From: Adenanthera pavonina
Lineage: Eukaryota > Streptophyta > Magnoliopsida > Fabales > Fabaceae
Reading direction: 5' to 3'
DNA: 64,000 bases
NCBI GenBank assembly: GCA_026686845.1
Contig: JAIVEN010000028.1
Coordinates: 1,317,001 to 1,381,000 of the forward strand
This document shows, piece by piece, positions 1 through 13,681 of the stretch. Position numbers and translations under genes: made by a program. Position 1 is the first letter of the stretch. Every line of letters starts with the position of its first letter. Under the pieces are notes generated by a model. The model had not been told where the DNA came from. It searched no databases and saw only the letters and a program-made list of their open reading frames with translations.

Positions 1-1642
1 ATTAAATTAATTTTTTTAATATTCATAATTTCTTTTCAAAACTAATCTTATTGAATTTTTTTTATAGATTTTCTATTGAATATTTTTCCTTTTTCTCTGT
101 CATGGATTGAATAGAGATTTTTTTATAATATATAATAAATATTATATCATACTTTGAAAATGGTCTCATTTTTAGGATTAAGCCAAAAAAGTTCTATGTT
201 TATAACAGGGAATAGTAAGTTTGAGACAAACCATATTAATGGATGATTTTATATGATTAAAAAAAATCTATATTCCAGTGCAAATGTATAGAATTGAAAC
301 TACTAAAGTTTTAGAATGATATAGAAGCACATAGTAATTTTTATTTTGCCAAAAATATTCCATAATTTCTCATTAAAAATAAATATAATTATTTAACTAG
401 ACTGTGAAACTTTACTTAATGAATTATTAATTATATTGTTTTCTATAAAATTTACTTATAGTATATATTAATTATTGCTTATTATCTAGATAAATTTTTA
501 AATAATTTTTATTAAGTCCTGTGAAATGTATAGAGTCTGAAAATTAAGCTGTTTAATTGTCTAAATGTTGATCTTCCTCTCTGTTTAATTGTCTCTTTCT
601 AAGATATATTCTATATAGCTACAAATAAGAGGCTGTGTTTGTGTCTATACATATGAGTTAATATTTGAATAAATAAGTTGAAATGCCTTGACATGCGATC
701 AATAATTTATCATATTTATATATATATATATATTAAAAAAAACACCACGACAAAAAAAATCATGATTGTGAAAGATTTTTTTTTTTCAAAGGATAGTTTC
801 AATTAATTAATCAAGTTTCGGTTTCCACTTCACAACCAGTAGTCTAGCGGGAGTACTTGGTACGATTTTGTCAAAGTTTCGGTGATCATATCTAATAAAT
901 AAAAGTGTTTAAATTCTTAAAGTGACCAATAATGATATCAATTGACATGGACACACATTAATTGAACTTAAATTTAAAACTATTATCCATATTTGATTAT
1001 TTAAAAACATAACTGACCATTAAATTTTAAAAGAAACTGGCATTCGTTGTATGGAGCGGGAAAAGAAACTTACTAGTAGCACCAGATATTGGATGAACCT
1101 ATTGTTATTGTGTCGTATATTATGATTTATCCTAAAATTAATTCAGCAAAAAATGAATACAAGTCAAACTCAACATTAAACTTAGACTAGTTAAAACTTT
1201 TAATATCCGTCTATATCAAAATTTTGATATGTTGGGATGGAGATCAATATTATACTCCATCCCCTCTCATATATAATAAGTTGTTGACTGAAGATTTTTC
1301 ATACTTTAAAATATAAATTATGTTTGAATTAATAAATGAAAATTTTCTCTAAATGTTCTCATCAAATATAAAGAACAAAGACAATACATTTTATAATTAA
1401 AAAGATATAACTTTTATCCTCTATTTAGATGAGAGGAAAACATTGGAAAAAGGAAAATTTAGAGAAAAATAAGAGAAAACCTAAATATCTTGTGATCTAG
1501 ATTTCTTCTTATTTTCTCTTATATTATTTTTCTCTCCATATTTTTCCTTCATTTCAAATAAAGTCTTAATTAGGATAAATATGAAAATTAATTTAAATTT
1601 GAGATAAATTAAATTGAATTTAACAATGTTTCTTAATTTCTA
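1..1642. other. AT-rich intergenic DNA, no gene seen
   Basis: No open frame of useful length and no recognisable protein remnant on either strand. The stretch is poly-A/T rich with a short TA dinucleotide run near 720-735. Confidence 0.6.
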
Positions 1643-1928
1643 CTCCCTCCAATTCCATTTATAAGGTATTGTTTTTCATTGCACGGATATTAAGAAGACA
1701 TAATTATGCTCTTAAATTTATAAAAAATTAGTATAAACTTCTAATTTTACCCTTATTGATTAAAAATAGAACAATTTATGAGACAAAAAAATCATTAAAT
1801 GAAGGGTAAAAAAAAAATTAAATAAAAAATATAACACTTGATAAATAGAATCAAATAAATTTTTAAAATAACACCTTATATTGAAAATAGTATAACATTG
1901 TTAAAAGTGGCTATTTAAAATAGGGGAG
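1643..1928. mobile_element. Stowaway-like MITE
   Basis: The left end reads CTCCCTCCAATTCCATTTAT directly after a TA. The right end, reverse-complemented, starts CTCCCCTATTTTAAATAG and is followed by TA at 1929-1930. CTCCCTCC-type ends with a TA duplication and no coding capacity are the hallmark of Stowaway (Tc1/mariner-derived) MITEs. The inverted repeats have drifted, so this is an old copy. Confidence 0.6.
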
Positions 1929-2224
1929 TACAATATTTTTTTGTAATATAAAATTTAGTTGAGTTAAGTCTTGAGAGGCAAATTTCACAATTCTAAAAGC
2001 AGTAAGAGATACAAATTGTCCGCTAATAAAATTTTGATTTAGCAATGTGATTTAGTATTGTATGATAAATTTATTTTACTTATTTTTTTAAGATCTATTA
2101 AGAAGTAAAAATGACTTGATTAATATTAAAATATTTATATTTACTTTAAATATCATACTATACAAATAAAATATAAAAAAATTATCTGTTTAAAGAAAAA
2201 AAAAAGACTCAAAGAATTAAAGCC

Positions 2225-2820
2225 TCCATAAAATAAAATGAAGCTTTAAAGTCGAAACGCATATGGTGTTTAGGTGTCAGAGGGGTGAGAGAGAGAGGAG
2301 CGCGGAGTCCAAGAATATTTTAAATTCGTTGGATCTGTCTCTGTCGTTTATCGAGAAGCTCGAAGTGCTGTGTGCCAAGCTTAGAATATACTCCTTCCAT
2401 TTCTTAATATAAGGGATAAGTGGAGGAATTTCTATGTTTTAAAATATAAGGGACAAGGAGATTTATATGATGTATTTAATAATTTTTTTTTTTAAATATT
2501 CCTAATTAATATAGTATTTTTTCATTTGCATTAATTGTATGATATAAAAGTTATTAGTATTAAATGAAGGCATTTTTGGAAACTATTTTATATTTTAGAC
2601 AAATTTATTGCTTTTCTTAATCTATGTAATTTTATCTTTTATCCCTTATATTAAGAAACGGAGTGGTATGTCATGCCGTTTTTCTTATCCCTCTTCGGTT
2701 TCGTCGTATCTCGGTTTCCAAACACCACCCCTCGTTGACTAAATAGATTCCCTTATCCCTCCTCCTTGTGGCCCACTGGCTCCACACCTCCCAACCAAAA
2801 AAGTGAGACATTAATGGGAC
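2225..2820. other. GC-richer island split by a MITE; possible old gene edge
   Basis: Both sides of the MITE at 2391-2666 have a balanced, pyrimidine/purine-patterned composition unlike the surrounding AT-rich DNA: a GAGAGAGAG run near 2290 and a TCCCTCCTCC-type patch near 2755. The look is that of a promoter or leader region, but no coding exon can be followed in either direction. I cannot assign a function. Confidence 0.3.
2391..2666. mobile_element. Stowaway-like MITE with well-kept inverted ends
   Basis: The left end contains TTTCTTAATATAAGGGATAA and the same 20 bases recur in reverse complement at the right end (about 2638-2657), giving a perfect inner inverted repeat. TA occurs at 2389-2390 and 2667-2668. 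The outer bases (CTCCTTCC against CCACTCCG) are diverged. At 276 bp without coding capacity this fits a Stowaway MITE, and it is the best-preserved example in the window. Confidence 0.75.
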
Positions 2821-5800
2821 AATTGTGTTTTGGGATAAAAAATATAAATTAATTATCTTTTTATAATTTTGGTAATAAAAATTAAATATCTTTATTTTTT
2901 GTCCAAAGTACTATTATCCCTAAATTAATTCACCGTACTTTTTTTGTTTTAAAATTATATTACATTATTATTCTATTACAGTATCTTTCTTATATATTAT
3001 AAAGTAAAAATTAAAAATATAATGTGTTGCAATGATAAGAAACTGGATCATTTGTCTGATCTCATCTTTCAATGAGATCTACATTACCGTTATTTTTTTC
3101 CTTTTTAATGTGTCATTAATATATTATTTCTAACTTATTTTAGTTCTCTTGAATGGTAATTTCTGAATGTGACATTGCATGAACATGATTTGTTGCATGC
3201 AATTTTCACTTTCAAAAAAAATAAAAGAACAGTACATTGAAGCAAAGAACAGAAGATGAAAGCATGAGTGCACAAGGATCATGAAGAGAAAAAAAGATCC
3301 AACATTAAAGTTTTGAATAGAATGAATAAGATGTTATGCATATATCAAAGTGATATATATAAATATATTAAACTGACGAGAGAGAAGAGGTTTCTTCTTT
3401 ATGCATGTTTGGGATGTGTTTGACAATAATTAGTATGAATAGTAGAAATATGAAAAAAGAGAAATTCTTAGTTACTTTTAGAGTAACATATCATCTTAAC
3501 CTATACAATATAAGTTAATTTGAATTTTATGTATTAACTTCATTTTTTAATTTAAATAATTCTTTAAAAATTCCTCTTCTATTTACTGAACACCGACGGC
3601 AATAAAGAGCTTAATAGCCATATGTTGGAGTTCAATAATGAGAAGCAAAATTGTTGGTCTAGGTGCTTGCTTGTTCATAATTATCAAAGAAGAAAAACTC
3701 ATCCACTTTCTGTAAATGGGATATTTTGAGTAATAATCTCTTGAGAAATTTGGGGAAAGATTGATGAATAATAATCTCTAAAGAAATTTTGAACCAAAAC
3801 AAATCTTCTCAAGTTTCTCTTATGATCTCTATGAAGGTGAGATAGGAGAGGTGAAGTGAAACTAGAGTTTTTATTTTTTAAGAATTATTAAACTTAAAAA
3901 ATTAAGCAAACACATAGGATTAAAATTAATTAAGATATAGCATTCCAAGAGTAACTAAGAATTCATTATAAAAGAACATTCGTAATTAATTTGTGAATTT
4001 TATTTTTGAAATCAATAAAGATTAAATTAATATCTTATCATAGGAATTCATAATCATTGATTACATATTTCTATTGATTAAATTTCTATAATTATTAACT
4101 AATATTCTATTAATTAATCAATTTTTGAATTTTAAAACAAATTAAAATAATATTTTATTGACAATCAATAACATGGTTAATGAATCTTCTTGATAATAAA
4201 TTCTAATCGGTCGAGAAATCATCCCAAAATCAATTCTTAAATCAAATTTTTATTAAATATCGAGGAAAAAATGATTTAGGAACATTTAAAGGTAACAACT
4301 TAAAATAATATATTTTTACAAAACTAAAATTGTTCATCTGAAGGTTCATTATTGTGGAAATTAAGAATATTTAATTCTCTAATATCATATATGGGATATG
4401 ACAATCCACGAATATATATATATATATACACACACGTTAAATTTTGAATTTTGAAGCTTTTTATCTCAGAATTTCTTTTTTTTTTGTTAGAAACTCAAAA
4501 TTTCAAGGTTGATAACAAATAAAATATTAAATTAGTATCCAATTAAAGCAAATTTCATGATAATTGATTGTGTATTGATATAATTATTATAAAAAAATTA
4601 ACTAATTATTAACTTCTATTTTATTAATTTATAATTAATATTTTTTTATTTGAAACCTAATTGAGAGAGTATTTAATTGATAGAGAATAAATTGATTAAT
4701 GCAATTTTAAAATAATAAATTATAATCAATCAATAAATCATCTCAAAATTAATTTTCAAATTCAAGTTTTAATTTTTAATTGAATATTTGAAAACAAATT
4801 TGATTGAAAGAACTAATTATTATATAATATATTCCTAATTTAACGAAAAATAAGTTATTAGATTTTATTTAAAATATAACATTTTAATTATAGTTGTGAT
4901 TTTTTAATTTTAAATTCTCATATTATCAATCATTAATTATTAACTCTGAAAGAATAAAGCCAAATACCTGATACAATGATTTTGAGTGATACAAGAAATA
5001 GCATGCAAGACGGTAGTCACAAACATGTGGAATTATATGTCTATAATTAATGATTTTTGGATTCTAATAATTAAATTTGATATATTGAAGAGTTCAAAAT
5101 ATAGAACGAAGATCGTAATTTAATTTTGAATTATTGCAAAACATTAAATGCTTCTTGATTGATGAGCATAAATAATAAAAAATCTATTAGAAGGATGAAT
5201 TTGAATAGGTAGATACACAATTCTTAACATTATTTTCTTTTTTAGCAAACTGTCCTTGACATTACATTTGGGCACCAATGTTTTGAAAATGTTATAGCAT
5301 GTGGCTAGTGATATTGTATAAGCTTTATATGAGAAAGTATCACATAATTTGAAATTTTAAAATAAGTCACACAAAAATTATTAGGTAATGTATGAGCCAA
5401 TAAATTTACTCAATAACAATCACATCATTTCTTAACTCAACAAAATCACAAACACGTTTATTTTTCTCATATAGATTTGCTAAATATGATTCCTTCGCAT
5501 GCAAAGAAAATGCACCAATATCGCCATTAAGTTTTCTACGCTAAATAGTAGGTTTAATATTTCTTGTATTAGAAGCTTTCTTAAAGATGATTTTCAATAT
5601 TTCGACAACTTGTAATTTCCTTTAATTGAAAATGTGCATCCTTTGAATTTACTTGCTGGACTTTGACCATTATCATGCGAAGAACAATTATAATCACTCT
5701 TCCTTTGGCTGATAACTATAGTTACCTTGATTTCATAATGATTAATTAATTTATTAGTTTTCTTTTTCAAATTAGTTTATTTGTTCATTTTCCCAATTTA

Positions 5801-6244
5801 ATCACGTTATACTTTTCATACCATTTTTTATTATTGATGCTGAATGAATATATATGAGTATGTGTGCAGCAACATAGTTTTCTTATTATTAGTTAAAATA
5901 AATGTGTATATTGTAGTAATATGTTAGGTGCAAAGTAAGAAAGGAACTGAAAATTCTTGTTATTGATTCTAAAGGCAATCCAACGGATAAAATAAATGTA
6001 ATGGAAAGTTTTCAATAACTTAGTTTGAAATATCTATTCATACAACTATTAATGAATTTGTATTTATTGATTTTATATGCATTTATGTTATGTTATTGGA
6101 GAAAATAGCCTTGTTATGAATATAATTTTTTATTTTTAGTTATTGTACATTTATTAAGAATCTAGAAACATAATGATATAAATTTATAATTGTGTTATAT
6201 TCACATATATGTCATATAATATGATTATCTATAATTGGAGTTTT
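2821..6244. other. AT-rich intergenic DNA, likely containing a Helitron body
   Basis: No gene seen. The right edge is the Helitron 3' terminus at 6245-6272, so part of this stretch probably belongs to that element. The 5' TC end could not be located by eye. A TA microsatellite lies near 4411-4428. Confidence 0.4.
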
Positions 6245-6272
6245 CCGTGCAATGCACCGCGTCAAATACTAG
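6245..6272 (+). mobile_element. Helitron 3' terminus (hairpin plus CTAG)
   Basis: The palindrome CCGTGCAATGCACCG, a GTGC/GCAC stem with an AAT loop, is followed 9 bases later by CTAG and then T. A short GC-rich hairpin ending about 10 bases before CTRR, inserted 5' of a T, is the diagnostic 3' end of Helitrons. No rolling-circle Rep/helicase gene is visible nearby, so the element is presumably non-autonomous. A similar terminus in reverse orientation lies at 27,637. Confidence 0.6.
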
Positions 6273-7253
6273 TTATTTAAAAATATTAATCTAAAACATA
6301 AATATAAAATATTATAATTGAAATTTCTTAAATCAAATAAAAATATATAGCATAAGATTTTACTTAGATATTTTTTCTAATTTTCCTTAATTACATAAAA
6401 CTCCTTTCTTCCTCTTTTGAAAACTTACACTTTAATTCTCGTTAACAATTACAATTATCAAAAAACTATTATTTTTTTTCATACAATCAAAAAACTATTA
6501 TTAAATATGTGATTAATGACTTGTTTTGAGTGGACGAAATTGGAATCTTGAAGAGAGAGGGGATGTACTGTACTGGCTTGTATAGCTTGATTTTTTATTT
6601 CATGATAGGTGTAGGTAGGTTTTCAAAATAGAAAAAATGTTTATGTAATTAAGGTAAAATAGAGAGAAATTCAAAATATTTTGCTTTAAAAATTAATCAT
6701 GTAATATAAACGAAATTAATAAAAAGTAATGTTTTATTTATTCTTCTAAATTAAGCATTTGATTTTTAATTATATTATTTTTGTCTTAATTAACAAACAC
6801 AATAACTTTTATGGCCAAAATGCAAACAGAATATATGAGAATCTAGAGTAGAGAGTATAATATAATTAATTTAAGAAAAAGAATATCGTATTAGCAAATC
6901 AGAACAAGAGGATAGTTCCAAGCAGAAATTAGAGATCAGACGTGGAGGAATGAAGTAAGTTGACCATATGAGTAGTATTGTAATTTCCTTATTACTACTT
7001 GACCACAATTAATTAATTTAATAAAAATAATTATTTAAAGTTATAACATATAAATTAAAAAAATATTAATTAATTTTAAATTTTAATATATCATTGATAA
7101 AAATATTCTCATATAATTAAAATATCGAGATAAAATAAATAATTAAAATATTTAAGACGAGAAATAAATCAGAAAGCAAGAGTCCAAATATAAAAGGACA
7201 AAAAGAGGTTTGACCTCGAGCTGACCTTCGTAAGCAGCAGCATTTGGAGGGGA

Positions 7254-7342
7254 ATCCCTTCACGTGATAATGCCAATACCCTGCATGGAGGTCACTATTC
7301 AGGGCTTCATAGGGTACCCTATCACACCATCCCTTCACGTGA
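7254..7342. promoter_or_regulatory. Paired G-box direct repeat
   Basis: The 14-mer ATCCCTTCACGTGA occurs twice, at 7254-7267 and 7329-7342, each holding a CACGTG G-box. The segment is less AT-rich than its surroundings and also contains the palindrome AGGGTACCCT at 7311-7320. G-boxes bind plant bZIP and bHLH factors, but no gene start is recognisable within several kilobases, so a regulatory role is inference only. Confidence 0.3.
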
Positions 7343-7440
7343 AAACATTGGACTTTACAGTACAGGACACCTTATTTGAAATTAAATTTTTATGTTTATT
7401 AATAAATAGTTCTTTTAATACATATATTTATAAAAATAAA

Positions 7441-7765
7441 CTACGTGATTCATAGCTTATAAAAAAAAAAAAAGTGCGACATCATGTGAATTTTATAACA
7501 TATACTGATATGAAAACATGCTTTTTCATGTATGGTTTAAAAATGAGTTACACCCGTTGGCCAAAAAAAAGAAAGAGTTATACCCTATAACGTCTTACAA
7601 CTTGTGAGCACTATAATTTTTATTTATAACTTTTATATTATATTGATATATTAACTAATAAATGTGAGTCCTATATATGGTATGAAATTTTGAGAGTGAG
7701 TTATACAATTTACTATTTACGAATAATGCCACTTGTTATAATATTTTCTCAGCAAGGCTTGTTAT
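7441..7765 (-). repeat. Dispersed repeat, copy 1 (inverted relative to 38,140)
   Basis: Reverse-complemented, this segment matches 38,140-38,425 in order: an AACAAGCC block, a TTAATATATCAATAT block, AAGCATGTTT, and a TAAAATTCACATGATGT block followed by GCACTTT and a run of T. The intervening bases have drifted with indels. It has no coding capacity. An old non-autonomous transposon is the likeliest origin; the superfamily is not clear. Confidence 0.5.
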
Positions 7766-8858
7766 AATTTTTATATTTGATATATTGATCGTTAACTTTC
7801 CTGTGCACCACCATGAAATTTACTTATACAAAAAAACTACAATAATTTTGATTGTACTTTTTGAGTATATAATGATATTTCAAGAATAGTTTAAATAATT
7901 TGAATTTGAATTCTTTATAATTCATGCTTCCTCTAATTCGCTATGAAAATGGGATTTTTTAAAAAAAATAAATAATGATAATTAAATGCAGCAATGTCAA
8001 GTAATATTACTGAATTGTACAAGTGAAAAAATAAGAAAAAAAACTCAGATTAATGTAAATGGTAAGAACTTTTGTCCTTTAAACAAATAATTAGAAATTT
8101 AATTTTCAACCTTTCCATATATGTATGTATATATATAGCAAATATAGTTAGCAAGTCTACTCTTTATATGCATGCAGCAAATCGTACATGCAATGATTTT
8201 GGCGCAATTCAAAGAGGTGGATGCAATGCTCCAAGAGAAAAAGAAGGAATTTTAAAATCCCAAAAAGGTCAAAAAAAAGGCTAAAAAGAGTCTTGATTGA
8301 TAAAAGAAATAACAGAATTTACTGGCAGGTTCCACTCAATTGGAAGGTGAAAGTTGTTGGTTGGGAGAAATGGATTTGTTTTGTTTTCTTTGTTTTGATT
8401 CTCTCAAAAGTATGAGTACTAGTGATACTGTTTTCAACCGCAAAACTGTTGTAATCTCAGCATTCGAAAATTGACCAAGTTCGTAACATGTGCAATTTCT
8501 CCCCAGTTTTATAGTGTCATCATTTTATGCATGGGTTTTCCTGTTTTATAGAAAAGATTGCACACAAATTAAGGAAAAAAAATCCCTACTAACAATTGTT
8601 TAGTTGAGAAAAAAAATTCAATATCTGTTCTGTTAAATAAGATTGTAGATCTAAACCTTGTGAATAAAATTAAATTATATTAAAAGAGTTATTTTTATTT
8701 GGACTCGATAATACTTAAATATTATCTAATAATACTGAATACTAAATAGCCAAATAAAAAATGGGGAATATTCAAAACATGCAATTTGCTAGAAATGATA
8801 TATGATATAATAAAACTTATAAATAACAAATTGTTTTGTTCATAAGCTATAAATCATA

Positions 8859-9131
8859 CTCCCTCCGATCCTTTTTATAAGTTATGTTTTAAAAAATTTT
8901 TGTGGTCTTATATGTAAATAACTTTTTATAGGTTTTTGAAATATTAATTACTTTATTTAAAAAATATTCTTATTTAATTATGAGAAAAAATAGATTGTTT
9001 AAATTTGTGGCATTTATTAGAGGGTAAGGATTGAAACTATATTATTTTTAAGATAATTTTAATAATGTAATAAATTTTTCTTGGTTCTAGTGAGATAGTT
9101 GAAAGTAACTTATATTAAAGATTAAAATGAG
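8859..9131. mobile_element. Stowaway-like MITE, decayed
   Basis: The left end CTCCCTCCGATCCTTTTTAT follows a TA. The right end near 9100-9131 reads as a drifted reverse complement (AACTTATATTAAAGATTAAA then ATGAG and TA). It is about 273 bp and non-coding. Confidence 0.5.
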
Positions 9132-11407
9132 TATTTTTTATTTTTCTTTACTTTAAGATTATGAAACTTTCAATAGTTGGAAAATATAAATAAATAAGTT
9201 AGAGATATGAGAAGGTCTGTTAGGCAATTTTCCATTTAACTAGGTTTTCTAAAATGATTATTCACCTATAAATTGTGGAAGGTTTAGTTGGAAATTTTGA
9301 AATCTGCCAAGATTAGTTGGACAACCTTTCACTTAAAACACTTTTCTAAAGTAATTATTCCCTTTGTTGCTTGTGACTGTTGTGAGGCTACTGACCTGTC
9401 GTCGGAGGAGCTTGGCCACATCATCAAGAGCTAAGGTCCAACTCATTTACTTTTCCCCCGTAGGTCCTTATGAAAATTTTCAAATATTTACAGTCCTTAT
9501 GGATATGTTTTACTCTTCCATGGTTCTCAAATGGGACTTTTTCTATTTATTTATAATTAATGAATACTTTCACTTTCTACGAATTTTAATATTGATATAT
9601 TGGTTGATGATTGATTTTTAGTTTTTTTTTTATAAGTCGGAAAACTAGTTTTTTTAAAGTGTTTTCAATTGATGATGGGAAGGGAAGGTGAAAATATTTC
9701 CTTAAAAAAAAAAAACAAAGAAAGAAAAAGGGACTTGGTGGTTGTGTCTCATTACTGAGCATTAGAGAAACATGTGAAGCATTTAATTATGACCCAAATC
9801 CCTGAAATCCCGGGGGTCCCACCTTTTCGGGTTGGCCTCTTCTTTTCTTCCCTTTGCCAACCGACCCTTACCATCTCATGCAGTAATTCTGTGCTCCAAA
9901 CTATCTCACGTGCAATCAACGTGAGTCAAGTTGAAAAAGACCTCGTATTTGAAAAAAATATATATATTGAAAAAAATTAAATTATACCAAATTATTCTTA
10001 GTCATAATCTTAAATTAAAATATTTAATTAATAGTTAAAATTTTACAAAATACCTTATAAATATATATTGGTCCTTAGATTTTTTATGACTTAATCTTTC
10101 AAAATTTTTAATTTATTATACAAACTGTAGAATGGAACCCACTGCCAGAAAATAAGATTTTACTGGACCATTTTTTTTTGGGTGAGTTGTTGGACCAATT
10201 TTTTAAAAGGAATCTTTTTTTGGGGACAATAAAAGGAATAAATTTTACATCAACTTACGGATGTGTGTTCATCAAAATGGGCTTTCAGCCTTTTAGCCCA
10301 TGAATTATTTCCTTTTCTGTGGTGTTCATATTGGGCTCATAGGCCCGTTTTCTTTGTGACATTACCCCTATTTGAAGAATTATAGGTAGGAAACTAAGGC
10401 AGAAAAAGAATATAAGATCTCCATGTTTCTTCAAAAATACATGAGAAAACAATGATAAAATTGATTATTCATGAAAATCGAGTGAGGCTTTGTAGAATTT
10501 TAATCATTTTGAAAGGTTCAAGCAAGATACATAGAATTGGTCAAAAGCACACACTTTAATGAATGTTAAATGTTAAACTAGTTTTATTAGTAAGCTCATG
10601 GATTCTTAAACTAAGTGTGTTTTGATCTATTTTATATAATTTAAAAAATGAGTCATATTATTTATATATTGTGAATAGTATAATTTATTTTAAATTTTAT
10701 CCATTCATGTTGCATGATAAATATTATAGGAATGTAAATATATGCGCTATATTTGTTTTCAATTCAAACATTTTGATATGTATAAAATGAAGAATTATTC
10801 GCAAAGAAATAGCATGAGTGTACTTCACCCACTTGTGAAATCATAATTGGATCTCTTAATTTTTTTTTTTGGTCTCAATTTTAATTTTTGACCATTAGAT
10901 TGACATTTAATGGTCAAGATCGATCACTAAAAGAAATATTGTTTAAAACTAATGATTTTATTCAATAAAATTGTGATTGATTTGGATCATTAAATGTTGA
11001 TCTAACAATAAGAATACGTGACCATTAAATATTAACAACTTAAGGCAATCTGTTCCATTTCTAACAACATATATGCTACAATTAATAAAGGCGTTTTAAA
11101 TCATGCAGTATGTTTCATATAATACGTAGCATATTTTTTGAATGAAATACTGAGCATGATTTTATTCTCTGGATTTTCAGTCAAATGTTGCTTCCTCAAT
11201 CATCCTTGAGAACCAAGTTACAATTTACAATTGTGTCTTTTAAGCATTCATTTTCATATTTTTTTTATAATTTATCCTTACAATGTATAAGGTTATTTAC
11301 ATGGTTTTCTCATTAAAAAGTTGTTTTGGAAAAAAGCAACATTCAAATGATTTGTAATCTAATATATAGATATGTTATTATTTTAATGAATGGGATTTAT
11401 ATATATA
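9132..11407. other. Intergenic DNA, no supported gene
   Basis: Short open frames near 9364 and 9774 have no recognisable domain. A GC-richer patch at 9360-9460 looks like a possible exon remnant but cannot be extended. The 10,250-10,360 segment carries several GGGCT/GCCCA words, a composition often found in plant hAT-type MITEs or TGGGCC promoter elements; no termini were found. Confidence 0.4.
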
Positions 11408-11667
11408 CTCACTCCCTCCTAATTTATTTATTATTTTAAAAAATAATACGTAATTTATCTATTATTTTATATTATTAATTATACTTTTTACTATTTTACC
11501 TTTCATTAAAAATAATAGTAAGTAGAGTACAAGTTTTCTTTTAGCATTTAATTTAATGATATTTTAGTAAAGTATCAATAAATTTTACAATAATTTAGAT
11601 TATTTAATAATTTTATTAGTTTGTGTTAAAAAACCTTAAAATAATAAATAAAATGATACATATGGAG
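11408..11667. mobile_element. Stowaway-like MITE
   Basis: The left end is CTCACTCCCTCC followed by a TTTATTTATTATTTTAA block. The right end reverse-complemented is CTCCATATGTATCATTTTAT followed by TTATTATTTTAAGG. TA flanks both sides (11406-11407 and 11668-11669). Size and ends fit the family. Confidence 0.55.
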
Positions 11668-11687
11668 TACTATATTAATAAAAAATA

Positions 11688-11934
11688 TTTAATAAATGTT
11701 ATCTAGTGCAATGCCATGATTCGGCATTAGCATGTGGGAAAAGGAATGACTTAGGATTACTTTCTTTGATTTCTTGTGGGAGGTTGAGGACCAAAAGTGA
11801 AAAAGGGTCGTCAACTTAGTTCTTTTGATCAAGCCCATGAGTGGCCCACAATACCTATGGGCCTCTCAGAACCCACTAAAGGCCCCCTTCACCATTCTCA
11901 AGATTAAAAGAGGTTCTCATCGTGAGGAGCTTCA
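11688..11934. repeat. Dispersed repeat, copy 1 (direct partner at 40,797)
   Basis: This shares long runs with 40,797-41,079 in the same order: TTTAATAAATGTTAT, GTGCAATGCCATGATT, GGGAAAAGGAATGACTT, TTGTGGGAGGTTG, CCACAATACCTATGGGCCTC and TTCACCATTCTCA. The other copy has about 36 extra bases including a TATA-like word. It contains TGGGCC motifs typical of plant promoters of growth-related genes. It could be a duplicated promoter/leader or a non-autonomous transposon; no frame is open. Confidence 0.6.
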
Positions 11935-13447
11935 AAATTTTTTTTAAAAACTAATATTCTTTAAGTAGGAAAATAAAATACATTAAGTATTAAATATATA
12001 TTCAAATATTATAAATATAGTAAATTTTTTAAATTCAAAATATATTAATTATAATTTTCAAACACAAAATAATCAGTATTAAAATGCAAATTTGTATTAA
12101 TTTTATTGAACGTTATGGTTTCCAATCTATTATTATAATTTTGTATTATTCTTTTGAAATTTTTAAATTTCCCTTCAATATTATTAGAATATGTATGAAT
12201 GATAAATGAATTCTGAATGATAACTGGAGTCATAATTCATTCATTTCTATTTATTTTTGTTCAAAATTTCTATTATTTAGATTTAGTTCTGTTTTTTTTT
12301 TCAGAAAAAGCTTTTGAATAATCATATGTTATATCTACAATTCCTAAATAGAAATTAAAAATAGTAACCGAAATTCTTTATTATGAATGAATAAACCCGA
12401 CCGATCAATTAAGATTTTGAATGAATCATCAAGTAATATCATAATTATTTCAGTATTCTATGAAGGAAAATCAGATTCCCCAAGCCAAGGTACGCACGGG
12501 GGAAGAATGCAGAAAGCCAAGCCAAGCCAAGACGAGATGAGGATATTACAGTGGAGATTCTGAATAAGTGGCCCACCACTTGCTTCCATACAAATTTGAC
12601 CAAGTGTTTTTTGAGCATGCATTCATATCCTGACACCTCCACTAGCTTAGCTGCCTCCCATCTTTGATAGCATCACACTTTTTTTTTTTTAAACCTTCAA
12701 CAGTGTACCTTAATACATATATGTATATATATTAACCCAATTATATGGATTGAAGAAAAGAATTAAAATTACTTAATTTCTATCAATGTTGTTGACTCAT
12801 ATGGGAGGGTTCTGACTCCCTTAACCATCAATTCCTGGATTTGATTCCTGGGATAATGGGAATGGAAGAGACATATTTGGAAGATCCATCTTAGTCAGGA
12901 GCTTAACTCAAGTCGATCCAGATTAGTTGGAACTATTAGTTTTAGATACTGGATGATTTGCTACAAAAATAAAGTTATTTAACTATTTTAATTTTTTTAA
13001 AAATTATAATATTTTTTTAAAATTACTCTTATTTAATTTCTTTTTTTTCTTTGAGATGTATTAAATAGAAATATTTTTTTAAAAATATATAATAAATAGT
13101 ACTTCATATATTATAAACGGTCCTATATTTAGAATTATAACAAAAAATTTTATATTTAGGACAAGAGAAAGAATAACTTTTATGGAATACTTCCTCTAAT
13201 CCTTAATATAAGAGATTTGTACCCAAATCATACAGATTAAAGATAGAAGTTAAAATTAATTAATTATCTCATTTTATCTAAAAATTATAATTTTTTTTAA
13301 AATTATTCTTATTTAATAATTTTTTTAAAAAAAAATATATAATAAATATTATTTTATACTATATTATAAAAAATTTTATATTTAAAATTATCTCATAGCT
13401 CCTAAATATATTTAGGAGAGAAGAGAGTAAATGGTTTTAAGGCTCAT

Positions 13448-13476
13448 TTTATTATTATTATTATTATTATTATTGC
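13448..13476. repeat. ATT trinucleotide microsatellite
   Basis: Uninterrupted (ATT)n run of about nine units in AT-rich intergenic DNA. Confidence 0.9.
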
Positions 13477-13681
13477 AACTGGTTGCATCCATCTCGAGGT
13501 GAATTCAATGCCAATTAGATGGCTTCTTGTTGCTTCTACGAAATGACACCCTAAGGTTTCTAATTGTAAGGATCTTCACAACATTTCACAAATATTTAAA
13601 AAAATTAGTTATTTTAGTTGAAGTATTAAAATTTTTAAAAATTATCATATTTTTTTAATATTACCCTCAAATCAGTTCATT

